Notes under the pieces: generated by a model
What the model saw: the letters and a program-made list of their open reading frames with translations, nothing else
Database searches by the model: none
What the model was told of the DNA's origin: nothing
Assembly: GCA_002081555.1 (NCBI GenBank)
Contig: MZNV01002521.1
Location: 1 to 30,306, forward strand
Reading direction: 5' to 3'
Source of the DNA: Protostelium mycophagum
Lineage: Eukaryota > Evosea > Variosea > Protosteliida > Protosteliaceae
Length of the DNA stretch: 30,306 bases
Shown: one piece after another, positions 9,261-20,500 of the stretch
Numbering within the stretch: the stretch's first letter is position 1
How the letters are laid out: each line of letters opens with the position of its first letter
Program-made: the position numbers and the translations under genes

Positions 9261-12200
9261 TCATTTGGAAACCATATCGTGTGTCCCGTCCCATCCTGGT
9301 GGCGGCGGTTTCTTCATAAAACTCTCACATCGTGCCAAGAATATTCTGGATGGACCGTCATCCTCGACGAGGTTCAAACACGACAGAAACACACTCTTTG
9401 CGGCCTCAAATTCAGAAGATCTGTAATACTGAAGTCCTTGATCATACATGCTCAACACTGGAAGATGTCAATACTAGGATATTTTTTTCGTATTTATACA
9501 ACAGATTCTCTTCGCAGTTGACTTACTGATTTCTTGGTTATAGGTGATCTGATAAGCTTTGTCCTCTTCTGCTCTGGCTTGCAGCAATTCGAATATTCTT
9601 ATCGGTTGTTTCTTTCCCACCACTCTGATACTATCCAGCTCTCTTACGATGAACTCATCATGCACCATGTGGTAAGTGTACTCGCTGATGATCGTCTTCA
9701 CGCCGTACATCTTGGTGACACCCTCTATACGGGATGCCAAATTGACTCCGTCACCAATCACAGTGTATTCTTGACGTTTTTCGGACCCGATGTTTCCGCT
9801 GAGAACTTTTCCGGTATTAATCCCAATACCAACCTATTATTAGATCAGAAAGGTCAAGAAAAATTCTGGGGATGAGGTTACCTTTATGGGTTGTTTGCCC
9901 CTGGTCTGCCGTACCGCGTTGAATTTCGTGAGTTGCTTGAGCATGCCGAGTGCGGCTCGGCAAGCTCGCACTGCGTCATCCGGCTTGGGATACGGCACTC
10001 CAAACACCTAAACGCGTTAAAGTTATCCTCTCAAATTTGTCAAAAACACTTACCGCCATAGCTGCATCCCCTATGTACTTATCCAAGACACCATCTTCTT
10101 CAAAAACAACGTTGACCATGTACGAAAAATATTCATTCAACATCTCCACCACCTTGCATCACTCAACATGGTGCCAATTTTCGTTTGTTAAGAGGAATAA
10201 AATTTTCTGATATTTTCGCCGAATATAATGAGAATTCAAACACGACTCACCTCTCCAGCATCCATAGCCTCACTCAGAGAAGTGAAATCTCGGATGTCTA
10301 TAAATAGAGTGCTGACCGTCAGATGGACTCCTCCAAGCCTATCGCCTCCTTCCTTTATCACTTGCTCGACCAGGGCAGGAGACATATATCGTGATAGGGT
10401 GCTCTTCATCTTCTTATGGGGACTGATGTCTTCGATGATGATCACCACCCCTCGATTCGAGTTTTGATTGGACGACCGATTTGAATCTAGAATGGCGACG
10501 GTATACTTCAAAGAGATGGTCTTTCCATCTTGTGATTGGAATTCGTAATCATCACATGACACTTCGGGTGATATCCCGTTGTAGACTGATGAAGTGAGAT
10601 TCTTAAAAATCGGAGAGGTGATGATCTTCGAGACAATGATTACCTGTTGCGATGTCGTCTCTCAGCTTGGGATTTCCGGCGAGCCATTGTGTGTAATGTG
10701 TGTGTTGCATCACATCCTCTGTGATGCCGAGAAACTTCACCGGTGGCCGATTGAAAGCCGTCAGCCTCCCTGCGAATTTCAAAAACAATTTTACTGATTC
10801 GTCACTTGATTTTTTCTCTTCAATTTCTTGAATAAAGAATACAAACCTTGGTCGTTCAGCGTAAAGACAAGATTTGTGATGGATTTCAAAACGCTCTGTG
10901 TATAGATCGCCATCTCCCTTGTCTTCTCGAACAATTGTGAATTCACCACGGCAATACCAGCTTGAGCCGAAAATGCGCTTAGAAGCTCCTCGTCGTCACG
11001 ATCGAAGGGTCCGCCCCTCTTGTTTAGTACCTGTCTCGTTGTAAATACGAAAATCTTTTCAGTCCAAAAACCCTGGTACCTGTGTCACTCCAATCACTTC
11101 ACCCGCTGTACTTCGGATTGGCATGCATAATATTGTTCTGGAAATGTCAATTTCGGTATTGTTGATGTTTTTTACCTTGTCCTGTAACCAGTCTTCAGGT
11201 CTATCTCTCTGTTGAATCTAATGTCATTGTATGCGTCGGGGATATTCAATGTGTTCCCCGTGGTAGCCACGTGACCAGCAATACCTTCATCAATCAATGA
11301 AATTGGAATTTCTGTGCGAAAAAGTAACCAACTCGGACACAAAAAATTCTGTGAAATTTCGATGTTTCTCACCTGTACTCAGAGGTATACGTAGCTGCTC
11401 AGTTGTTCCGTCAGCCAGAGAAGATATCAACACGTTATATTCCCTGTCGACGAGAAACATTGTACATCTATCCGCATCCAGTAGCTGCTTCGCTTTGTCC
11501 ATAATGGTTTGGATCAATGCGTTTGTCTCGAGTTCTGAAGCCAATTGACCGGCCACCTTGTGACACAGTCAATCAAGACAAAACAATGTTTTCGCAGTCA
11601 ATATTGTATAAAAATTGCTCACCTCTAAGAGGACACTGATTTTCTGTTGACCTCGTACTGACGCTTGGTACATCTGTGAGTTTCGAAGTGTGATTGCCGT
11701 TTGTGCGCACAAAATTCGCATAATCTAAAACGATCAGTGATTTCACATTTCGTGTGTTTTCGAGCCATCATGTTTAAAGACATCACCTGTTCGTCGTCTT
11801 CTGCAAATTGACCACCTGAGAACATGAGCAAGACGAAACCGAGACTTAAAACTCACCATGTTTGTTGAGCGCTTCGAGAACTGCGACCAATTTATTATTC
11901 TCATCTTTGACTGGCATACACAATACAGATTTAGTATGATAGCCAGTGATCTGGTCGACCTGCCTTCTTCAAAAGTTTACCTCGGTAGATTTTTTCCAAA
12001 GAAAGTAGAACAATGTTCGCTTTGTAGTGGAGTAGTCGGAAAAAATGCCTCACCTCTGGGTAAAAAGCTGGACTGGTGTATGCGTTTGCAATGTTGACAG
12101 CCTCCCCCGTGTGGGCCACGTGACCAGCGATCCCTTTTCCTATCGGAATGCGAAGGTCACCTGTCATCTTGTCTCGTGTGTGAATTTCTCCCGCGTTTTC

Positions 12201-13902
12201 ATCGACCTGCAGTTGAAGTAAGGGGACAAGCGATGACGTGTACACATTAAAAATTAAAAATGACTTGTAATCATTTTTTACGTTGCAAAATAACATTTCG
12301 AATTTTGAATGGAAACTTGATCTAAAGAAAACAAAAAAAATAATCTTCTTGCCGAACCTGGAAAAGTGTGGCGCGGTCGGCTTTTAAGATCTCTGTGACT
12401 TGTTGTGTGATCTGGTGTATCGCTTTTTTCATGTCTAATTCGGAGGCAATGTTTGATGTGAAGGTCAACAGCGTCATCAATTTTTTGAATTGCACCACAA
12501 GTTCCTGCTTTTTTTAAAAAGTTTGATTCAAATTAATTTAATATTGAATATTTAAAAGTGGGTAATACACTGAACAATACATTCGCACGATTTTGTTGCA
12601 AAATAGACCAATTGAACTATGATTTTTTCAAAGTAGAATGGATAAACATTAAAACCGTCTCACCTTGATGGAAATCCTCCTCAACTCAGGCGACTGCCTC
12701 TCCAAGATATTTGCAAAGTCATTTTCGGTGATGTTATCGGATAACAAGTCCTGCAGAGGCGTTCTGATCTTACCCTGCCGTGTCTCGCTGTTGAAAGATT
12801 TCTGACCGATGATCTCTAACACGTCCTGAGGGGTAAGTCTGTCTTTCTTCTGCTCAGGGGCACGCCTAGATTTCGTCGGAATTTCGTCATTTCCAACAAC
12901 AGTTGTAGATCAATGAGTATTTTTCATTAAATGAAAATCAAATGAAGATTTCTCACTTTTTCTTGAAACTTGGGCTGGCCTTTTGCTTTCTCACCACGAC
13001 AGCAGGGTTCGACGTCTCCACCCGATCAGTTGTGGTGAAGACCCCGTTGCTGTTATTCAATAGATTATTCGTATATGCCGCAGTGCTCATCGGCGCAGTG
13101 GAATAAAACATGGTCGTCTGTATGGTGTAAGATCTTCCATCTACAACGAAAGACTCACGGGGGTGTTTGTTCGAGGGGGGGCCGTGCCAGGTAACAGATT
13201 AAGCTGCGTATTTCCCTTTTTCAATGTTGATAAATTTCGTGGCTTCTCCTGCCCTCCTATCTTTCTTAGCTAAGATAGAAAAAATTCATCAACATACTGG
13301 TGCTGCCGGATAGAACTGCAGCAAGACTCGACATCGTCATGGGCTCTCTATTTGTCGGGCTTGATGAGCTTGCATTTGGAGGTGGATTGACCATCAACAT
13401 GGGTGGTGATGGCGCTGGTGTGTCTACTCTTCGTCTTGGAGCTGATGCGTCATCATTAGTTGTCAATGATGGAGGTGAAGGCCTACCTTCTCCAAAACTG
13501 TTGATGTAGGTGGGAGAGACGCCAAATGCACCTCTCGGAGGTGGCGGTCTGTTGTCAAATGGGGATGATTCCCAATTTTGTTGGTGATATCTGGCCGAGT
13601 GTGGCAACACGCTATCTCTGCTGCTGCTAATTTAATGGGATGACTGTTTAGAAAATCACTTACTGTGAATGTTCTATTGGTCTTCCTGCATTATCAAAGT
13701 GTGGGGGCTTTGAGAATAAGTCGGAGCGTAATTCTCGTGATGTTTCCATTCCCGTTGCTCTGGATAGTGATGATGACATTGGTCGTGGTGATAAGCCTCC
13801 TAAAACCCGTCGTGGGGACTCTTCACTCACAGATTCATCACTGGAATCTGGTCCTCTCAAGTCCAAAGCTATGTTTTCAGTCCTCGCAGCATCACCTTCC
13901 AT
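9261..13902 (-). CDS. Class III nucleotide cyclase with two GAF domains and a PAS domain (CyaB-like)
   Basis: About 20 exons encode roughly 1,100 aa; I joined most in phase by hand. From the N-terminus: a Ser/Pro-rich disordered region of about 270 residues (13902-13000), a short conserved helix region, GAF1 (about 12480-11650; [20 protein letters not shown]), GAF2 (about 11560-10990; [28 protein letters not shown]), a PAS-like domain (about 10850-10440) and the cyclase (10420-9560). The catalytic centre is intact: metal aspartates in [11 protein letters not shown] and [10 protein letters not shown], base-contact Lys in LDKYIGD, and [17 protein letters not shown] Thr at the second base position is typical of bacterial class IIIb adenylate cyclases. 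The end reads [15 protein letters not shown], very like cyanobacterial CyaB. GAF domains in that group bind cAMP and activate the enzyme. Adenylate cyclase is most likely, but guanylate cyclase is not excluded. Confidence 0.92.
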
Positions 13903-13925
13903 ACCTCCAAGACGAGTGTATAGAT

Positions 13926-15042
13926 CTAGATTCGACACGAGTCGTTCATGCCCAAATCTTTACGAGTTAATTTTTCGTTTCCACTTCTGAAAGAAAATGA
14001 AATGGATTGAATTATATGAGGCTCACCGTCTTGAGTCTGTTGAGTACCCTTCAGAAGGAGGTGTTAAATTTTTCTGTTGATAGATTAGTTCACAAATAAT
14101 ACAAGTCCAAGTCGATGTACCCACCATATCAGTCAGATCGCCGGCGTGTCCGGTCGAACTATAGAGGCATATGACTCTTGCAACCTCAAGATATGTAGCC
14201 TCCAAACAGCTTTCGGCAAGAACAAATTCTGAATGACAGCTCTTTCGGGTGACTTTGCGTTGGAGTATCCAAAAATAGAAGAACCTGGTTTTCTTCGCCT
14301 ATGGGAAAGGGTGCGCAAAGTTTAATATGATCACGCGTTCTTTATTTGCCTTTGTACAGTCCTTTCAGCTCTCAAAAAATTGCTGTTGTGGATATCATTC
14401 TCCTATCGCCCCTTCAAGTGTTTCCTTGGAAAGTAAGTTGTCGATGACCCTCATCCATTTATTGACATCGATTTGGTCACATTAGAATTTGAAGATTTTT
14501 GTACGCTTGATACACTGAAAATTATGTTTCCACAAAACAGTTGGACGATCTTGAGATCCCACCTTCATATACTCTTGGCATCGTCTTTTTTCTTGTTTTC
14601 GTGTGCTTTCTGTGGTTGATACAAAAGATGAGCTTGTGTACCCCAAGTGATTCTCGCCAATTTGTCCAGGCTTCGATGGAAATCTACTGAAATTCAGCGT
14701 TAACATCGTTCTGATAATGAGCCACCTCTTGCATTCTTTTTGAACGTTTTCGCGAGGTCATCTTGTTCCTTCGCCAGTGCGAGATGATCCTCCAAGTATC
14801 GACTCTTTACGGGATAGACTTCAAATTCTGACACGATTCAACATGATTTCAGGCGGGAATCGCTGCGGCGACTACTTACCGTTCGGTTTCCTCTTGTGTT
14901 CTATTGCAGGAAGTGTAAGAGGAGCCTTGATGTTTTCGTGCTCTGAGATCTTCAGAAGAAGTTTTTCCAAACGAATCCTCTCTCTGATTTTAAAATTGAG
15001 ATCGTCAATATTGGAACTGTGCTCTATCCTTGTCTTTGACAT
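13926..15042 (-). CDS. Unidentified small charged protein with two alternative 3' ends
   Basis: Shared exons 15042-14880, 14827-14726, 14686-14573 and 14514-14481 join in phase and encode a helical, highly charged chain (RERIRLEKLLLKISEHE, SRYLEDHLALAKEQDDLAK). From the phase-2 donor at 14480 two continuations both work. A 31-nt intron to 14449 gives NLLSKETLEGAIGE and a stop at 14395 (155 aa), with AATAAA about 50 nt beyond. Splicing instead to a 14-nt exon (14298-14285) and on to 14228-14125, 14073-14027 and 13986-13926 gives 212 aa (AESCLEATYLEVARVICLYS). All phases and lengths fit both models, but neither has a recognisable family. The distal stop is only 24 bp upstream of the cyclase start on the same strand. 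The distal exons have no ATG of their own, so they are not an independent gene. Confidence 0.6.
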
Positions 15043-15161
15043 CAGCCTCTGAAGCTGATGTGTGTTCTTTCTTTGGTTTCCGAACTTTACAAAAAACCGA
15101 CTTTTTCTTCAACAAAAATGATCAGGAATAAAAAACCACAATCACCATATCACATACAGGG
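15043..15161. promoter_or_regulatory. Short bidirectional promoter region
   Basis: 119 bp between divergent start codons at 15042 (minus) and 15162 (plus). It is A/T-rich on the plus-strand side with no motif I can name. Confidence 0.4.
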
Positions 15162-17306
15162 ATGGCCGAGGTGATGGCCACAAGCGAAGCACACCAGGAG
15201 AATACTCTTCAGGAGACACATGCTGAGGATGTGCGGTTAGAGGATGAAAACAATGGACAAAATCCTGAGGGTACTGGAGAGTATTTTGAGGCTCAAAAGG
15301 TAAATTCTTTCACTTCAATGTTTTTTCCATCATTTCATTTCTTCTGCCTCTCTCCTCTTCTCGAAATATTTTTTCTCATACCAAAGTAGAATGAAGAAGA
15401 TCTGAATTCGTCGAGCACAGAGACCTCTCATGATCCCAATAAACGTCCACGTCTCGACAATCCAGATCACTATGGGGAAGATCCTGACGACTTCTGCCGC
15501 CAAACATTCCCCGGATTTGGCAATAAGACTAGCATAGCTTTGAAGAGACATCCTCATCCCTTTAGAGGTGGTTTTAGAGGTAGAGGCGGCTTCTACACCG
15601 GTGATTTTTCAGGAGATCATTTTAATGGAGGTGGTTTCAGTGAGAGACCCGCAACAACAACTAGACCTGGTGGTAATCCAAGAGGTAAGACTTGCACATT
15701 ATTCATTATTCATCGACGACATCAATTAATCTGTCATCTCAAGCGACAATTGAAGTAGAATTTCTTTGTGCGTCATGATTGAAACATGTAAAGGCGATTA
15801 TAACGTCTCATCCGCATAGCCACAAAAGAGCGCATTTTCTGCGCCCATTATGTTTTTCATATTTAAATAATTTCTTCTTCATTTATTTCAATCACTTTTC
15901 TCACAAATTGTAGATAACAGAGGCCCAGGGAATTTTGGAGACAATTTTGGCGGCAGAGGTGGAAATTTTGGCGGGAGAGGCAATTTCATGAACAGGGGTG
16001 GGGATTTTAATAGAGGTGGTCCCGGTCCTTTCAGAGGAGGTTTTAACGGCGGTTTTGGTGGAAGAGGAGGGTACCCAGAACCGAGAGGCCACTACAACGA
16101 GCCACCCCACTTCCAAGGCCGAGGAGGTATTTTTTCATCTACAATTTCACATTCTTTGCGCTGTACAAGTGATTGGCGATCCCAAATATCAACGAAATTT
16201 CAGGCTATGGCGACCGTGGCGGTTTTGGCGGGAATTTCGGAAATGATCGTGGAGGTTTCGATGGTAACAGAGGTGGATTTCGCCCCGATGGAAGAGGCGG
16301 ATACCCGGGTCCACAACGTGGTGGTCCGATGAACTACAACGGACCAGACAGAGGCGGTTTTGGAGGTCGAGGAGGCTTTCAACCAAATGATAGAGGAGGT
16401 TTTGGTGGGAACAGAGGAGGTATGATGGGAGGTCCGATGTCAAAACCCCCTGGCGACCCCAACCTACCTGTCTTGGGTGCGTATAGAGCATGACGTCATC
16501 ATGACATTTTGCAACAAATTGTGAAATGACAAATCTGATGGGGATAGGAATGAAGAAGAGCGAGCCACCCCGTGGGCCCCCAGGCCAGCCTGCTCCCAAT
16601 CCTAGTATGATGTTCTAAAAATAGCTCATCTCTCTGACTTTGTACAGTGCAGAACCCAGCAGGACCACCTGCAATCACATCGAACACCACTGCACACGCC
16701 ACCGCAGCTGCTGCTACTCTGGCCAGCTATGCCGGTAAGTTCCTCGAGAAAGTAACATTCATATGAGTCCTGAAATCTTCAGCTGCAAACTTACAGCAAG
16801 GAAATACACCTGCGAAGCAGGCACCACAACCTGGAGCAGCGGCAGCGTATCCATACGCTTATGATCAGAGTTACGCCAACTACAACACGGCGGGTTACGC
16901 CTATCCACAGACTCCCTACACCGCCCCCACCACCACAGCCAGACCCGCAGCCGGTTACCCCGCCGGGACAGCATACCCCACAAACTACAACGCGGCGGCG
17001 AACTCCGCATACCCCTACCAAGCCACCCCAGCCGCCACCGCCTACCCCGGTGCAAACCCTGCCTACCCTGCGGCGACCCCGGCATATCCCGCCGCAACCT
17101 CAGCATATCCTGCCAACTACAACGCGGCGCAGTACAACCAAGCTTACCCTTACGCACAACAACCGGCGGCAGCGGCGTATCCCGGCTACGCTGCACAACC
17201 GGCAGGAACGGCCACAACACAGCCAGCGGCTTATCCGACCGCGACCTCAGGGTACACCGCTGGATATTACGGTTCGGCCGCATTCAACCCTGGAGCTCGA
17301 AAATAA
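15162..17306 (+). CDS. RGG-rich, prion-like RNA-binding protein
   Basis: Seven exons (15162-15299, 15390-15684, 15914-16126, 16204-16476, 16548-16604, 16648-16734, 16783-17306) join in phase to 482 aa. The first 85 residues are acidic (EDVRLEDENN). Then follow about 190 residues of RGG/FGG repeats (GGFGGRGG, DRGGFGG), which bind RNA and are usual arginine methylation targets. The last 190 residues are a low-complexity Ala/Tyr/Pro/Asn domain built from AYP and NYNAA units (ATPAYPAATSAYPANYNAA), like prion-like tails of FUS/EWS-type or fungal granule proteins. I see no RRM, KH or zinc finger, so RNA contact would be through RGG alone. Phase separation in RNP granules is inferred from composition. 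Skipping the splice at 16605 would end the protein at a UAA at 16616, a possible short isoform. The main UAA stop overlaps AATAAA. Confidence 0.87.
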
Positions 17307-17562
17307 ATTGTTGACCTTTGCTAAATTCGCCTACTTTGAGTCTTTGTTTTCAGCTGTTTTCTGTTGGCAGAGGTGTTGTAGATGGAATTGTAGATGCAGA
17401 TTTTTCTGATATCACTTGAATTGTTTTCAATGTCAGATTCTATTTTTGGTATATTGACATTTATTCATATTGTACATCCCATTGTACATCACATTATACA
17501 TTGTACATCGCATTGTACATCACATTGCACATCGATACCACAAAATGTAAAAAGGTTTCTTT
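17307..17562. repeat. Convergent 3' region with a TTGTACATC tandem repeat
   Basis: Between the stop codons of two convergent genes. At about 17470-17533 a 12-bp unit (ATTGTACATCAC and variants) is repeated about five times with small changes. The core TGTACA is its own reverse complement, so both 3' UTRs would carry it. No gene is seen. Confidence 0.7.
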
Positions 17563-20500
17563 TTATACTCTCGCGGTCTTAAACTTGGCAGTCACCGCGG
17601 GTATAAATTTAGACATTCTGTGTGTTGGCTGTGCTCCTCCATCATTAAAGAGGGAAGCGTGGTGAGATAGCGTAGTCACAACACTTGCTTGGAGGCTCTT
17701 TGGGAATGGCACCTCCAGCATGTCCTGCGGCCCAATGTAATGCAACAGTGCGACTGTGATTTTCAGCGAAATTTCCCGTATTATACTTCGTGAAATCTCC
17801 CGGAAATTTCACCTGGCAGGCTGTCAAAATGACCTCGCATGTCGAAGCATATCGGGTCTTCGATATTATACTCCTTAGATTCGACGAGCATCCTGAGGAC
17901 TGTCAGCGGGATGGGTTGCTCGTAGGGCTCGTCCGGCTGGTATAAGGACAACAGTTGCTTTAGTTGGACCATGTTGATCAGCGGACACACCTGCACCATT
18001 GTTAAGAGGATGTTGTGGGACGTGGCTCGTCTACATTGATGTAGATGAAACATGAGGAGATTAAAATTTTTTCTCGGCAAAATAGATGCGACATTATTCA
18101 CAAACTTGGAGCCTTAAAATATGCCCAATTCAATATTTCGATGGGAGCTCCATGACCCAATGGGTTTTCAATCTCATCATCTCACCTCATCTCTGACATC
18201 TTTCGCGATGATCATCGTCTTGTCTAATGACAAAACGGATCCCAACTGCGATAGAGGCTCCAGCTCTGTTTCACATTTCCCGACATAGTCTTTACAGTCT
18301 GGCTTCTTCGCCCACTGTCTTAACGTACTTATCTTCATCTTTATGCTGATACCTTTGTTCATGGTGCAGAGATCCCTGTGTCCGTTACTTTCAAAATTCA
18401 AAAAACAAATTTGGCGGGAATTTTTTCGAAATTGGCGCGAAAATCCGTTTTCAAAATTCAAACTGACCTTCTCAATATGACTTCGTTAAAAGCCATGGAG
18501 TTCATGAAATAAAATATCTGGTGGAATAATTGTTGAGATAAAGAGGCTGGCACTTGGTTTTGAACAAGTGAATTCATGACACGTGTCAGCTCTGTCACGA
18601 TCCTTCTCACAAAATTCTCCGACTTGGCCTCCTCCAACAGTCCGTGGATCATGGGTTTTGTCGAGTTGTAGACGGCATCTAAAAATAGACCGTATACTCT
18701 GACAAAGGCTGTTTCCATTGGGTTTCTGTCATTATGCTCCTCTGAAAAGTTCAGGAAAATACTTGGAAGTTTCCGTGAAACTTACCCAGGCGCACGTCCG
18801 AATCATCTCCCATCAGATTGCGATCTAAAAATAGGAGCAATGACAGGGAGGAGATCCAATATGCTAATAATAGAACATCATCCTTGGCGTTCTACAACTC
18901 GTCAGAAAGAACATAAAAAACTGCATCCTCTGTTTTCTGCGAACATTCTCCCGCCAAAATTCAAAATTCAAAATTCAAAATTCGAATCTTCACCTGAACC
19001 GATCTCATGACCGAGTCTAAGACGTACGAACAGATCTCCTTGCGAAGAGGCACGGCCTTGCGGCTGCCACTTTCCACCATAAAGCATCTGTATATGACAA
19101 AGGCATGGAGTGGTATTCCACTGCAGAAGACGGTGTGGGGCTCGTTCTTTATAGAGGAGACCACTCTGCTGGTGATGAGGTCTACCAATACTCGGGATGC
19201 CTTCTCTGCATTTCCTTCCATCTACAACGAGTCACTTTCATTTCATCTAGAATTCTATTCGAATTTTCGGTATCATGAAAGACGCTCGAGTTTCATTTCT
19301 TTGAAATTCGATTTGAAATTTCGCTGAAATTTACCTCTTTGATGATGGCGTTACGTAACGAATCTTCGGGAGATTCTTGATTCTCCGCGACGACAGCAAC
19401 TCCCGGTGGAGTGGGACCGAATGACAGGTTACGCGATCTGGGACGTGCGGCCAGACCGGTGGGAATCTTGGCGGTCAACTTGACGATCTCCTCATCCGCC
19501 GCGATGATCTTGTCGTGCAATGCGGAGAGGTCTGTCTGTGATAGTGTCACAATCATGATGAGATTTTGTCTTTGATATCATCATGATGTCGATGATGTAT
19601 CACCGGACTCATCGATCATTGTCGCAGACAAATAAGGAGCATAGCCGCAGAGGTCATTGATTCATCTAAATCGTCATCACATTTGAAATTACCTCATGCG
19701 CCTTCACGGTCACTTTGAGCCTCTGGTTCTCTTGCCGTAGTTTTTCGCCCTCTCTATCGGCCTTGTCTGCCCGTGACGTCATCAGGCTGAGCTGTGCGTT
19801 TGTTTTTACATTCTCTTCGGCCTCTCGTTGTAATGTTTGGATCTGTTGCTCCAAGTCTTGGACTCGCACTGTGAGGGCTGCGGCTTCGCTGGGGGAGATC
19901 AGAAAATTTATTTGAAAATTCTGTTGCTAAAAATAGAACTTGGTTTTGGATCAGAATCTCCATCAAGATTGTGGAAAAACATGATCATCAAATTCAAATT
20001 TCAAATTTCAAATTTCAAAAAAGGCGGGAAAACTCTGCACAAGAGGCGTTGTAGATTGAGTTACCTTCTAGACGCATCCAATTCCGCCTTCATCACTTCC
20101 GATTCCGTAATAATTTTCCTATTTTCCGACTCTTTTTCGAGTGTCGCATTCTTTTGTGCCGCCAGCTGGGCCTTCAGGGAGGCGATTTCGGCCATGAATC
20201 TGTCATTCTCTTGTCCAGATTTAAATTTCAGATCTTCTAGATCTTCTTGTAGAGATCTGTTATTACGCAGCAGATCGTTCTTTTCGATCTCGATGGATTT
20301 CTTTGCTTCAGCGGCCTGAACATTTCAATTTCAAATATTCCGATTTGGCGCGAAATATTATCATAAAAAAAATTTTCCAAGTGAAATTTTTTTCAAAAAA
20401 ATAAAAAAGCAACATTTCAATTTAAACATTCCGATTTGGTGCGAACTATTCTCATCATAAAATACATTTTTTCCAAGTGAAATTTTTTTTCAAAATTTAA

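Noticed and set aside
13124-13147. An 18-nt intron GTGAGTCTTTCGTTGTAG in the cyclase gene
   Set aside because: Splicing there runs into a stop; a 41-nt intron using the same donor and a later TACAG acceptor restores the frame.
14440-14515. UAA read as a sense codon to join CIKRTKIFKF with DVNKWMRVIDN
   Set aside because: All other genes use UAA as stop, and a 31-nt intron explains the region in another frame.
16861-17409. Pro/Thr-rich plus-strand frame in the RGG gene
   Set aside because: Shadow frame of the AYP/NYN tail; the other frame joins in phase through six introns.
18955-18986. Interstitial telomere repeat
   Set aside because: TTCAAAA is not a known telomere unit and the run is only four units long.
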